The notes beneath the pieces were generated by a model. It was not told the origin of the DNA. It worked only from the letters and a program-made list of their open reading frames with translations, and made no database searches. A DNA stretch of 64,000 nucleotides, taken from the NCBI RefSeq assembly GCF_001649575.2, contig NC_051435.1, forward strand, positions 766,870 through 830,869, read 5' to 3'. This document shows, one piece after another, positions 28,201-43,200 of the stretch. Made by a program: the position numbers and the translations under genes. Position 1 is the stretch's first letter. Every line of letters begins with the position of its first letter. The DNA is from Kryptolebias marmoratus. Taxonomy: Eukaryota; Chordata; Actinopteri; Cyprinodontiformes; Rivulidae.

Positions 28201-31200
28201 TACAATTCCTTCCACAAATCATTTCATTCATTTAACTAGGACCTTAACAATACATAAGTTGAGGTAAAAAGGTGTGGTTAAAGTCATGTTGCAGTGCATA
28301 ATAAAACCCTTCCTCTTCTGATTTAGATCCTCCTGGTAAACCTGAGATTACGGATATCAGCCGCTCATCCATTTCATTATGCTGGACCGTGCCCTTCAAT
28401 GATGGCGGCAGTAGGATTGTTGGTTACATTGTGGAGAAAAAAGTCTACAGCACAGATGAGTGGGATGACAACCGCTGGCTGAAGTGCAACTACACTACAA
28501 TCACAGAGAACTACTTCACAGTCACAAACCTGGGAGAGGGAGAGACCTACGAGTACCGGGTCATTGCCAAGAACGCTGCTGGGGTCCACAGTGTGCCCTC
28601 TGAGTCCACTGGACCAGTCACATGCAAGGACGAATACTGTACGTTCAAAAATTACCGTCTGCTTTTATAATTTAGATTTTATTTTATAATAATAGAGACA
28701 ATATGTTTTAATAACAGTGAATTAACTGTAACAGAACTGTCAGCCTAAAATATATAGGGAATACAGACACTGTACAGTTCTTACACATGAAGGATTGCCT
28801 CATGGTTGGCCAAAGAGACCAAGACAGGATAGGTCAGAGGTCAACTGAAGACTCTTCAGCTCAGCCACCACTTTTGAGAAATACAGGAAATATTTGTGCT
28901 GTTGTTTATTTCTTAGTTATTATTTCATGATAGTTTTTGACTGTGGCTCGCAGTCAAAGTATTCATGAGTCATCAGGTGATCTGGTCCTTATATTGGGTT
29001 TTTTATTTATGTGTACAGATAGCTGGTAAACATTGTGCTGAAGCCATTTAAAAAAACCTAAGAAACATGGCAGCATAATTTTGTTCAATGATGAAGTGTA
29101 TATCTATTTGAAACAGAGGTTATAAACAGCAGATGCTTAGTGCCAAAGGCCTCCAGTGAAAACAGAGCAGTTGACTTTGAGTTGCTGCAGTCTTAGAGAA
29201 AACTTTAAAGGAGCACAGATACTGCCACAACTTTCAAATATGGATTCAGGGACACCAACAGATGACAAAAAAAACACCGTCACCATCATGTAGCTCTGCT
29301 ACGATGACTCTGGAACATCCTCACCACCAGTTAGGGTCAAAACCTGATGTAAAATAATGATTAAGAAAATAAACAAGCTACTATTTACTGCTTTTCTCAA
29401 AACATCTTCAATCTTTCTGGCAGCCGAGCTGGACATATCTCTGATTTAACTCTGATCTTTCTAGTTTCAGTTTTGTTGTCCGATTTTCATAAGAGTTATG
29501 TGATTCATGTACTGCATGTACAAAGAAGGTCTTAATTATAAACCATCCAGTATTCAGATTCTGTGAACTTACTCTTTTAAACTTTTCCTATTTGTTGCAG
29601 CTCCTCCAAGAGCTGAGCTGGACAGCAAGCTGGTAGGTGAGACCGTCACCGTCATGGCTGGCTCCGACTTGGTCCTGGACGGCGCTGTGGGTGGAAAACC
29701 AGAACCAACGGTCTACTGGTCAAAGGGCGACAAGATCTTAGATCTTGGTGAGAAATACTCGCTGACGTACACCTCCACCAGAGCCATGGCTGTCATCAAG
29801 AACTGTGACAGATACGATACAGGAAGATACATCCTCACAGTGAAGAACGCCAGCGGAATAAAGACTGCAAATGTCAACGTGAAAGTTCTGGGTGAGCCGC
29901 CATCAAACAACATTCAGGCTGACATGAAGATTAACGAGAGAAGTTACATCCGTGAAAACTGAAATCTGTTGAAGAGCGAATTGGTCAAGTTAAAACAAAC
30001 AGAAGAGAAGCTAAAATTAGCAAAGCAGTAACTAAAAGCTAAACTTAACAAAAGCTCAAATTAAATGTTGCAGAACTGTAGATAAAGGCCAAAATTTGCA
30101 AAACTGTAGCTAAGAGACAAAATTAACAGAACAATGGCATAAAATGACAGATGCAAAACTGTAATTAAAAGTTAAAACTACTAAAACAGTAGTAATTAGA
30201 GCTGGTCCGTTTGACTCTGGGGCTCTGAAGCCAGTCTCATGTCTTGGAGCAGACTGCTCTCTGGGTGTCGGGGCTCGTCTTAAATGTCTGGGATCACATG
30301 ACTGATGACGTTTGACGCTTGTTAAAATAACACAAAGTATGTGGAAGTAGTTTGATTGTAAAAAAAAAAAACATACAGAAGAAACTATAAACATGATAAC
30401 AATAGTGGAATTATTTAATATATAAAATATCTGAAGAAAGCAAATGTAACTGTTGTTTGTTGCCTCTCAGACACTCCCGGACCGCCGGCTGATAAGATCG
30501 TGATCAGCAGAGTAACGGAGGAGAAGTGCACAGTTGCCTGGAAGATTCCCTACGAGGACGGCGGAGACATCGTCAGCCATTACATCGTGGAGCGCCGTGA
30601 GACCAGCCGCCTCAACTGGGTGATCATGGAGACGGAGTGCAAGTCTCTGTCGTGTGTCAGCAGCAGGCTGATCAAAAACAACGAGTACATCTTCAGAGTC
30701 AGAGGAGTCAACAAATTCGGACCTGGAGTTCCTTTGGAGTCTGAGCCGATCATCGCCAGGAACGCCTACAGTAAGCTGCTGCAGTATTTCTTGAAGAAAT
30801 GCATGTCGTCTGCTGCCTTTCATGCCAGAGTTTTAGACTAAGATCATGTGATGATGAGAAGTGACAGTTGTAGTCATTTTGATCATACTTTGAAAAGAAG
30901 GTCATGTGTGATCTCATGCAACTTCACAGAATCTCACCCAATCTGTTAGCGCTTGTAGTATGTGTTGGATGACCTTATCTGCAGATTTTTGTAAAATTGG
31001 ATTGGATTGGCTCTAAAAGTTAACATGCTTTGGGAACAGTTTCTCTAAGTTTTGACTGCCATTCCCATCATTCCCAGCTGTTCCATCCCAGCCGGGCACT
31101 CCCGAGGCCACGGCTGTAGCAAAGGAGCACATCATCATTGAATGGCTGAAGCCTGAAAGCGACGGAGGAAATGAGATCAAAACCTACATCGTGGAAAAAC

Positions 31201-34200
31201 GGGAGAAGAGCAGCACCAGGTCAGAACAGGTTCTAAAGGACTTGAACCAGTTGTCACCTGCCCACATTGGAAACGGTTGTAACTTGTGTGTCATTCATTA
31301 AACCAGATGGACTCGGGTGAACAAGACTTACACCATCTATGACACCCGTCTGAAGATCACTGGCTTGCTGGAAGGAAGCGAGTACCAGTTTAGAGTGACA
31401 GCTGTCAATGCTGCAGGAGACAGCCAGCCGAGTGACGCCACACCTTACATTCTCTGTAGAGACCCCACATGTGAGATCTTTTCTTGTTCCTCTCATTACT
31501 AACTCCAAACTTTAAAGTTCCCAGTTAACAAAATATATGTGCTTATCAGATACCCCAGCTGCTCCATCAGTGCCTCGCATCTCTGACACCACCAAGCACA
31601 GCATCAGCATGACCTGGACCCGACCCATGTACGACGGTGGCTCTGACGTGTCCGGCTACGTGGTCGAGATCCTCGAGGAGGGCTCTGAACAGTGGTACCG
31701 TGCTACCACTAAGCCACTGAAGACCAACGAATACGTAGCCGCCGGCCTGGCAGCCAATAAGAAGTACAGGTTCAGAGTGGCTGCCATCAACAGCAGCGGC
31801 ACCGGAGAGTTCAGTGAAGCCAGCGCAGAGATCGAGCCACTGGAGAGAGTTGGTGAGTCGGTGCTTCTGTTCATCATAAAAGCCTTAAACCTTGAGCTCA
31901 GTTTTTTCAGTTTCAAAATGAACTTGTTTTATTTAGATATAAGTTGTTTCCAACGCATAAATCGCACAATCCTTGTTCACAGTCGCCATCAAGATCGGGT
32001 CAGAGGTCCATGTGATGCATTCAGTGTAAAGAAATTTTAAAAAAAGCTGTAAATATTAATGCTTTTGTTCATTGGCTCACAACATAAACACTCTGCGGTG
32101 AACAGCAGACCAGTTGGACTTTGACTTTCTGCAGCCAGAAAAACACCACAACATTCAAATATTGATTCAGAGACACCAAAAACTATAAATAAATAAGAAG
32201 TCTGCTCCAACAATGCAAAGACCGTCAGCATCATTCACAACATCACTGATAGATTTCAGGAATTAGTCCTCACCCCCACGTAGCTGAGTATCTGTGCTAC
32301 CAGTAAAAATAGTAACTAAAAATTAAACAGGAGCTAAAATATTTACTGCTGTTCTCAACACATCAGCATTCACGATGGCAGCCGACCTTTGACCCTTCTA
32401 CTCCCAGTCTTGTTGAAGCACCAGCAATTTGTGTATTTATCAGCTAATCTGAGGCAAAATTTTCTATATTTTAAAAAAGATGAGCTTCGATAGTTTAATT
32501 TCCATGAGATAAAAAGCAGCCCAAAAAAAACCCTCTGAAACACCTTCAGAAAGTCTGCAGAACTGTTTGAAAGATTACAGGAAAATCTGGATCATTGGAT
32601 GCAAAATATTAAGAAATGAAGGATGACTCAAAACATTTGCACAGAAATGTATTTGTAAAAATGTATTAACTGTTAAACAGGTCAATAATGTGAAGTAACT
32701 GCTGCCATGAAAAGTTCAGAATGGAAAGCAAATGTTTTTAATGACACTCCACTGGCAGCTCTTTGTTATTGTTAAATTCTGTATGATTAAAGTGGCCTCC
32801 TACTGTGCTCCATCTGTTTAGAAATGCCAGACCTGGAGCTGGCTGACGACCTGAAGAAAACCAAGTGTCTGCGGGCCGGGGGTACTCTGCGTCTGCTCGT
32901 GTTCGTCTCTGGTCGACCAACACCAGTGGTCGCCTGGAGAAAGACTGGCGTGGAGCTGCAGAGTCGTGGCTACATCGAGACCACTGACAGTTACACCGCA
33001 CTCACTATGGAGAAGGTTAATCGCTATGACTCTGGCAAATATGTTGTGGAGGCAGAGAATCCAACTGGCAAGAAGACTGCCACCATCTTGGTTAAAGTCT
33101 ATGGTATGTTCTCTGAAATTTATCAAATAATTTTGATACACAAAACATTCAGTCACTATAAATGGTAAAAAAAGAATTCCTTGGTTTTATTTACAATTGT
33201 TAAAATGACTGAAGACACATTTTTTTTGCTTTTATTTCTGTCTTTCAGACACTCCTGGTCCTCCAAGTTCAGTCCGGGTGAAGGACTACACTAAGGAATC
33301 TGTTGTGATCACCTGGGATGTTCCCACCATTGACGGGGGCGCACATGTCAGCAACTACATTGTAGAGAAGCGTGAAGCCAACATGAAGTCATACAAGACC
33401 GTAACCACTGAGTGCAGAAAAACCTTGTTCAGGATCACAGGCTTAGAGGAAGGTGCGCACTACTTCTTCAGAGTCCTGCCCGAGAACATCTATGGTGTCG
33501 GTGAGCCCTGTGAGACAACAGAACCTGTCCTGGTGTGTGAAGTACCATCAGTGCCCATGGACCTTTATGTTGTTGACGTCACCAAGTCCTCTGTGACACT
33601 GCACTGGGACAAACCATTGCACGATGGTGGCAGCAGGCTGACAGGTTACATCATTGAAGCCTGCAAGGTTGGTTCTGACAGGTGGAGTGCTGTGGCCACG
33701 GTCAAAGCCTCATCGTCCCAGCACACTATCCAGTCCCTGACAGAGAACGACCAGTACCTGTTCAGGATCCGTGCCACCAACAGCAGGGGAACCAGTGAGC
33801 CCATGGACATCGTAACACCGGTCACAATTCAGGATATCAAGGGTGAGTCCTCACGGTATTAGGAATTATTTCCTCTCATCAAACTCAGGAAATCACTAAA
33901 CTATATAAAATATTTCTTTCAGTGATGCCTAAGATTGATATGACCAGCATCCCTCAGAAGATGATCCATGTGCACCGGGGCAAACCTATCGATCTTAACA
34001 TCCCCATAAAGGCCAAACCACAGCCGGTCTGCTCCTGGTACTTTGGTGGTGCTAAGCTGAAGGACAGCCTTGACCGCATCAAGATCGACAGCAACAGCAA
34101 ATACACCAACCTTGTTATTCGTGACACCACCATCAATGACACTGGGGACTACACACTAGAGGTGAAAAACACCATTGGCATGGCAACTGAAGTCATCAAG

Positions 34201-37200
34201 GTCATCATCCTTGGTAAGGAGACTTTCTGCAAACAAAATAAAATGATGGGGATTAGAGAGACAAATTTATTACAAGCAATTGTGAAATCAAATGATTTGT
34301 TACAGCTTTCAGATGTTTAAAGTCTTTTTGTGGTTCTTTTCAGATAAACCTGGTATCCCAGTGGGTCCAGTGAAGATTGAGGAGGTTGATGGTGTATCAG
34401 TGACTGTTAGCTGGGAACCTCCAGAGAAGGATGGTGGTGCTAATGTCAGCGGCTACGTTGTAGAGCAACGTAATGCCCATCATCCAGGCTGGACCACCGT
34501 CTCAGAATCGGTGACCAGACCTTGCTTCAAGTTCACCAGGCTCACCGAGGGAACGGAGTACGTGTTCCGTGTCGCTGCCATGAATCGCTTCGGTGTTGGT
34601 GGCTTCCTGCAGTCTGAGGTGGTGGAATGCAAGAGCCCCAAGAGTGAGTCCTTCATCACATTTTATTTCTACATTTGTATATTTCAAGAGACGTAAATAA
34701 CCATTTAAAGTTTCATTAACAACAAATCAGTTTAGGAATTTCTGCCCTACATTTAAACAAAAATGCGGTGGTAGTTATTCTTGGTCTGTTAAATGCAATA
34801 AAAACTATTTAAATTTTGTGTGTAGGTAACAACTATTTACTGTATTAGTATTTTCTTCAGTGTTTTTTCCCCCCAAATCTTTAACTGAAATTTCTTTTTG
34901 TTAGCCATCCCTGGACCTCCAAGCCAGCCAGAGGTGATTGATGTCACCCATGAGGGCATGACCGTAACCTGGCATCCACCCGAGGACAATGGTGGCTCCA
35001 CCATTGCTGGCTACATCATAGAACGTAAAGAGGCCCGTTCTGACAGGTGGCTGAGAATCAATAAGAACCCTGTCACCATGACCCGGTACCGTTCATCTGG
35101 ACTGATTGAAGGCCTGGAATATGAGTTCCGTATCACTGCCATCAACTCCAGAGGAACTGGAAAACCCAGTGAAAGTTCTGCCATCACTGTTGCCATGGAC
35201 CCCATTGGTATGTGACACTACACTCAGTTTAGTATCTTCTGTTTAAGAATAATCACAAAAGAAAGTGGGTGAATGTGGTTACTAAGTCTTTCCATGCTGT
35301 TAAACAGAACCTCCAGGTTCTCCAGTTCAGCCCAGAGTCACAGACACCACAAGGACTTCCGTCTCCTTGGCCTGGCTGCCACCAGAAGAAGAGGGTGGAT
35401 CTGTTGTTTCTGGCTACTTGATTGAGATGCAGAAGGTGGACCAAGTCGAATGGACGCTGTGCAACACCACACCCACCAAGATGTGCGAGTACACCCTTAC
35501 CCATATGCCCCAGGGTGCAGAATACAAGTTCAGGGTCATGGCCTGCAACGCTGGTGGTGCTGGAGAACCCGCAGAGATTCCTGGAGTGGTGAAAGTCCAG
35601 GAGATGCTTGGTAGGAGAACAAGTTTACACAATTTACAAAAAAAAACAACAACAAAAAAAACATATTCAGTTAGAATTAATATATTCCACTGTGTTACTA
35701 ACTTAAAATTCTGTACTTCCTGGAAAGTTAATTTGCCAAACATAAAAATCTAATGTGTCCTTTACAGGTTATCCTGACTATGAGCTTGATCGTAAATACG
35801 AGGAAGGCTACGTGGTGCGGCAGGGTGGCGTCATCCATCTGTCTGTACCCATTAAGGGTAAACCTGTCCCAATAGCTAAGTGGACCAAAGATGGTCGCGA
35901 CATCTCCCATCGCGCCATGATTGCTACCTATGATGACATCACTGAGCTGGTAATCAAAGAGGCACACAGAGATGACACCGGCACCTACGACCTGGTGCTG
36001 GAAAACAAATGTGGAAGGAAGGCCGTCTACATCAAGGTGAGCACTTTTGGCAGATTCAGTTAAAACAAGAATACAGAGCAAGAAAATGTCCTGCAGTGTC
36101 AGGCTTTAAAAAAATAAATACATTGTGTAATTTTTACTTGACATTCTTTATGTCTGTCATTTCTAGGTCAAAGTGATTGGTCGTCCTGATGCCCCAGAAG
36201 GACCCCTGGAATTTGACGACATTCAGGCCAGATCAGTCCGTGTCAGCTGGAGATCACCTTCAGATGATGGTGGATCTGACATCTTGGGTTACATTGTGGA
36301 AAGGCGGGAAGTACCGAAGGCTGCCTGGTACACAGTGGACGCCCGGGTAACAGAGACCTCTCTGGTGGTGAAGGGTCTGAAGGAGAATGTAGAATACCAC
36401 TTCAGGGTTTTCGCTGAGAACCAGTTTGGTGTTAGCAGATCTCTCAAGTCAGAAGAATCTGTTTTGCCAAAGACACCTCTTTGTGAGTAGTATTTATAAA
36501 GTTGTCCAGAAATTTTTGCGTAATAAGATACTGAACCATACATCTGTAATCGATGCATAAAATTAGATTAAATGTTGGTTTCACTGACAACACACTTCAT
36601 GACAGGTCCACCTGAGCCTCCCAGCAACCCACCAGAGATCATGGATGTCACCAAAACCACAGTGTCTCTGTCCTGGTCCCGGCCTCGGGACGATGGTGGC
36701 TCTCGTGTAACAGGATACTATGTTGAACGAAGAGAAGTTTCAACAGAGAAGTGGGTTCGTCACAACAAGACCCACATCACCACCACCATGTTCAACGTGA
36801 CTGGTCTTATACCCAGTGCAGAGTACATGTTCAGAGTGGTGGCTCAAAATGACATTGGGCAGAGTGAAGCTGGTCCTGCTTCAGAACCTGTGGTCTGCAA
36901 AGATCCATTTGGTGTGTATGATCTATTGATGTTTATTTTTCACTAAATAAAGAAAACTGAGCGGGAATTTAAAGACAGGAAAACTTTTAGAGTGTATTAA
37001 GTTATATAGAGCAACTGAAGAACAAACTCTATATCAGGTAAAAAAATGTTTTTCTGAAAACATTAACTCTTGCTGTTTGTTTTCCTTGTAGACAAACCCA
37101 GCCAACCAGGAGATATCGATATTGTCTCCATCACCAAAGACAGCATCACCATCCACTGGCTCAGGCCTGAACATGATGGTGGAAAAGAGATCTTGGGTTA

Positions 37201-40200
37201 CTGGGTTGAGTACAGGGAGGCTGGAGAGAGCGCCTGGAAGAAATGCAACAAGGAGCGCTCCAAGGATCGTCAGTTCACCATGGGCGGCTTGATGGAGGCT
37301 ACTGAGTATGAGTTCAGAATCTTTGCTGAGAATGAGACTGGACTCAGCCGACCTCGTCGCACACCTATGGGCATCAAGACTAAACTGAGTGGTGAGCTGC
37401 TGTTTGAGTGCAGACTATCCAACAAACTGAGCTGGTTCCAGTAGCTCTTACAGTCAAAATGTTCCTCTCGCAATGATTTTAATCAATCTTTGTTCTCCTG
37501 CAGTTGGTGAAGCTCCAGCTCTGAAGGAAGAGATTGAAGATGTAACCACCAAGCTTGGCACATCTGGCACTCTTACCTGTGGAATTATAGGCAGACCTCT
37601 GCCTGAGATCAAGTGGTATCGCTATGGCAAGGAGCTGATCCAGAGTCGCAAGTACAAGATGAGCTCAGATGGCCGGAACCACTCCCTCACCATCCTGACG
37701 GAGGAGCAGGAAGATGAGGGCCTGTACACCTGCAGGGCCATCAATGAGGCTGGTGAGGTAGAGACCAGTGGCAAACTGCGCTTGCAGGCACCACCTCAGT
37801 TCCACCCTGGTTTCCCTTTGAAGGAGAAGTACTTTGCTGGGGCTGGTACCAGCCTTCGTCTCCATGTCGTCTACATTGGTCGTCCCATCCCTCAGATCAT
37901 GTGGTTCTATGGCAAGAAACCTCTGAATGCATCGGAGAATGTGATAATGGAAAACACAGAAAGCTACACCCACCTGGTGGTGAGAAACGTCCAGAGAAAA
38001 ACTAACGCTGGTCGTTACAAGGTGCAGCTTAGCAATGTTTTTGGAACCATCGACACTGTGCTGAGAGTTGAAATCCAAGGTAAAAGTGTGCTGCAGTGAA
38101 CAAAAATTTGTCCAATACAAATTCTTGTCATAACAGAAAAATATTTGCTTGTTTTTTCTTATTCACTGAAAGCAACAAAACCCTGATTAGCTGTTATTGA
38201 CTCTTTTGCTGTTTCCAGACAAACCTTGTATCCCTGAGGGCCCTGTCATTGTCGAAGCCCTGCTGAAGAATGTAGTTGTGATCAGCTGGAAGGTTCCCAA
38301 GGATGATGGTGGGTCTGTGATCACCAACTACATTGTGGAGAAACGTGAGGCCAAAGAAGGTGAAAAGTGGCACCTGGTGTCCTCTTCTGTCTCTGGCACC
38401 ACCTGCCGTGTCCCCAACCTGACAGAAAATGCTGGATACTACTTCAGAGTCTCTGCTCAGAACCAGTATGGAGTCAGTGAGCCTCTTGAGATCCCATCAG
38501 TCGTCATCATCAAGAGTCCATATGGTAACGTCCTTATAATCTTATATATCATGTCTTTCAGTTTGGAAATTTGTAAACAGCACAGAGGGGATTAAAGCTC
38601 TGTAATGAAATTCTGTTTGTTTCTCAGATAAACCTGGAATACCACAGCAGCCCTTCATCATCAGCTCCTCCAAGGACTCCTGTGTCGTTTGCTGGAAACC
38701 TCCAAGCAGCGACGGTGGAGCGAAAATCACCAATTACTACCTGGAGAAACGTGAGAAGAAGCAGAACAAGTGGATGTCTGTAACAACCAAGAAGATTGTG
38801 GAGACAAGCTATGAAGTCCAAGGCTTAATTGAGGGCTTTGAGTACGAATTCCGTGTGAAATGTCAAAACATAGGAGGTGAGAGTGACTGGAGTGAGATCT
38901 CTGCACCAATCATCCCCAAGTCTGAACAGGCCCCTCGGGCTCCTGTGTTCAGGGAGGAGATCAGAGACATGACTGTCAAATATCACGCCAATGCCACCTT
39001 TGTTACCAAGGTACTTCAAACAAATATGCTTTCCTTTTATTAATCACAACAACTTTGTGTTTTTTCTTCCTGTTCAGCAGATAATTTGACTTGTTTGTTT
39101 TTTATCTAAGGTTGTGGGACATCCAAAACCTGTGGTCAAATGGTATCGCAGTGGAAAGGAGATCTTGGCAGATGGAACAAAAATAAAAGCCCTCGAGTTC
39201 AAGGGTGGCTACTACCAGCTTGTCATCACTGCTGCTGAGGAGGACGATGCCTCTGTATACCAAGTCAGAGCAACCAACTCCTCAGGATCTATCTCTACAA
39301 CAGCAAACCTAGAAGTGGAAGGTAATAAAGACATTTTATATTTACCGTTGTACATAACTCCTAAAACTGTAAAGTTATTTCTAACAAGTTCTGGTGGAAA
39401 AAGTGTGTCAATGTAATGTTTTTCCTTCCTTTAAATTTCAGTCCCAGCAAAGATTCATCTACCTAAAGAGCTCCAGGGAATGGGAGCAGTTCAAGCCGTG
39501 CGCGGAGATCAAGTCACCATCAAGATCCCCATCTCTGGAAAGCCTGAGCCAGCAGTCACATGGCAGAAGGGTCAGGAGATCCTGTCTAACTCTCTTTATC
39601 ACCAAGTCATCACTACTAGATCTTTCACATCTTTGGTGTTCCAGAAGGGAGTACAGCGGAGAGACACTGGCTACTACATTATTACTGCCAAGAACAGATT
39701 TGGAACAGACAAACAAACCATTGAGGTAAATGTGGCAGACATTCCTGATGCTCCAAAGGGACTCGTGGTCAACGATATTGCCCGGGATTCCATCACCCTG
39801 ACCTGGGAGCCCCCTGCCAATGATGGTGGCAGTGATATTATCGGATACATTGTTGAGAAGTGTCCAACCACTGCAGACAGGTGGATCCGTGCTGGTCACA
39901 CTGATGACTGCAGTATCACCATCATCAATATATTTGGAAAGACCAAATACCAATTCCGTGTTATAGCAGAGAACCAGTTTGGCCTGAGTCCTCCTTCTGT
40001 GCCGACTGAGCCCATCACCACCAAGGAAGACAAGTCTGTGATCAGGAACTACGATGAGGAAGTGGATGAAACTAGAGAGATCACCAAGGATGAGGCCCTA
40101 TTCTATAAGGTGAAGGAGCTGTCCTCCAAGTACATCATTTCAGAGGAGCTTGCTCGCTGCCAGTTTGGAGTAGTCCACCGCTGTGTGGAGATCGCCACAA

Positions 40201-43200
40201 AGAAGACCTTCATGGCCAAGTTCATCAAAGTCAAAGGAACTGATCGCGAGTTGGTTCTCAGGGAAATAGAAGCCCTTAATGTTGCAAGACACAAGAACAT
40301 AATCTATCTGCACGAATACTTTGAAAGCATGGAGGAAATTATACTGATCTTTGAATTCATCTCTGGAGTTGACATCTTTGAGCGCCTTGGCACCAGTAAC
40401 TTTGAGCTCTCAGAGCAGGAGATTGTTCGCTACCTGAGACAAGTCTGCTCTGCTCTCAAGTTCCTGCACAGCCAGAACTTTGGCCACTTTGATATCCACC
40501 CAGCTAACATTGTCTACACTACCAGGAGAAGTTCCAGCATTAGAATTATTGAGATGGGCCAGTCTAGGTTGCTGGTACCAGGAGAAAACATCAGAATGCT
40601 GTTCTCAGCTCCAGAGTACTATGCACCAGAGGTTCACCGCCATGATCTGGTCACAACAGCCACTGACATGTGGTCTGTTGGTGTTTTAGCTTATGTTCTA
40701 CTCAGTGGCCTTAATCCATTTGCTGCAGAGTCCACAACCAAGATGATTGAGAACATCTCTAACTGTGAGTACCTCTTTGATAGGGAAGCATTTAAAGACA
40801 TCAGCCTGGAGGCTATGGACTTCATAGACAGACTTCTGGTCAAGGACAGAAAGCTCCGTATGACTGCTCATGAGGCTCTGGAGCACCCATGGCTCAAGAT
40901 GAAGATTGAGAATGTCAGCAACAAGGTCATCAGGACACTGAGACACAGAAGGTATTATCAGTCTCTGGTGAAAAAGACTGATACTATAGTCTCAGCAGCT
41001 CGTGTGGCCTACGGAGGTGCCTTCAGGAACCAGCGAGGACTGGATGTTGGTAGAGTGAAGATTGGAACTGAGTACCATGGCCTTCGTGCTGGCCCTGTCA
41101 TGCATGGTTCAGCTGAGGAAGGCGGCCATGTCAGATTCACCTGTATCCTTGTCAGCTATGATAAGAGCACCCAGGTGTCATGGTACTTCGGTAACCGTCA
41201 GCTACACCCAAGTCCTAAGTATGAGATTTCCTACAACAATGGTTTTGCCAGCATTTACGTAAAGGACATTGAAGAGAGTGATGATGGTGTCTACAGATGC
41301 AAAGTGGTAAGTGATGATGGAGAGGCCAGTGCCTATGGAGAACTCTTTGTAGAAACAGTGAGGAGCATCAGAGAATACTACATGAGCCGCACCATCAAGA
41401 AACTGAGGAGGTGGGTTGACAAATCCAAACTCCTGCAGAGACCACCAGAGTTCACTCTGCCTCTCTACAACCGCACTGCTTATATTGGTGAAGATGTGCG
41501 CTTTGGTGTTACAATTACCGTCCACCCAGAGCCCCATGTAGCATGGCTCAAAAATGGAGAACAACTCAAGCATGACGACAGCAAGTACACGTTCACCAGC
41601 GATAAGGGCCTGTACCAGCTCCTGATTCACAACCTGGACATTAGTGATGATGCTGAATACACGGTCATGGCCCACAACAGGTTTGGGGAAGACAGCTGCA
41701 AGGCTCGTCTCAGTGTGATACCTCATCCTGTCACAGAGGAAACTTTGAGGCCCATGTTTAAACGTCTGTTGGCTAACGTTGAATGCGTAGAGGGAGAGAG
41801 TGTTTGCTTTGAGCTCAGAGTTTCAGGAGTTCCCAGTCCAACTCTAAAATGGGAAAAGGACGGTCATCCACTACAGTTTGGTCCTAAAGTTGTGGTCATA
41901 CAGGAGGACATCGATTACCATGTCCTTCACATTAGGGAGACTCTGCTGGAGGACGCTGGTGTATACAAAGTTACTGCAGCTAACTCGGCTGGCTCAGCAA
42001 GCTGCCAGGCCACATTAAAGGTGGACCGCATTACTTACACAAGAAGAGAATACAAGAGCGAGGAGGAAAAACACAGACATGTACAGAAACAAATAGAAAA
42101 GACCAACAAAATGGCTCAGCACATTGCTGCTACTGAGGAGCTTGTACCTCTTAACCCAACAGCACAGGAAGCTCTCAAATTTGCTGCAGAAGTGTACAAA
42201 CCTGCAGTGAGCACCAAGAACATTGAGGGTGAGTTCGACATCACAGAGGAGAAGACAGAGACCAAGAAGCTAGAGGAGGAGAGAAGGATTTTCTTGCCCT
42301 ATGAGATTCCAGTGCCTGTGGTTCATGATCCCAAAGCTCTGGATGAAGACAAAGCCATCAAGCAGTTTGTGCCTCTGTCTGACATGAAGTGGTATCGCAA
42401 GCTGAGAGATCAGTATGAGATTCCAGAAAGAACTGAGAGGATTGTGCAGAGGAGGCAGAGACGTATCCGCCTGTCCAGGTGGGAGCAGTTCTACGTCATG
42501 CCCCTCCCCAGGATCACAGACCAGTACAGACCAAGGTGGCGTATTCCCAAACTCACCCTGGATGATTTAGAGACTGTCAGGCCTGCACGCCGGTCACCCT
42601 CTCCTGAGTCTGAAGCTTCCTTCAGATCCAGAAGGAGATCTCTGGGTGACCTCAGTGATGAAGAGTTGCTGTTGCCTGTGGATGACTACCTCACCATGAG
42701 GAAAACAGAGGAGGAGAGACTGATGCTGGAGGATGAACTGGAGCTCGGGTTTTCAGCCTCGCCTGCCGGCAGCCCTGTCCGTGTCCAACGCCATGCCCTG
42801 GAACACGAGGAGAGGAGGCTGGAGGTCAGACATGCGGCCGCAGAGGTCACTGAGACAAAGAAGAAACGCACCATTTCTCAGTATATGAGAAGGAGAAGGT
42901 CTCTGTCTCCCACATACATTGAGCTGATGCGTCCAGTCTCAGAGCTGATCAGACCGCCACATGCCCGGCCTCCTGTTGAGGCAGAGGGAGAGGTCGTGGA
43001 ACGGAGATCCCCCACTCCAGAGAGGACCCGCCCCCGTTCTCCCAGTCCAGTCAAGTCAGTAGAGAGGTCATCCCGCTCCTCCTCCAGGTTTGAGCGTTCG
43101 GCCCGCTTTGACATCATGTCCCGCTATGAAGCTAGGAAAGCAGCTCTGAAGTCTGAGAGGAAATACCAGGTTGTTAGTCAGACACCTTTCAGTCTGGACC

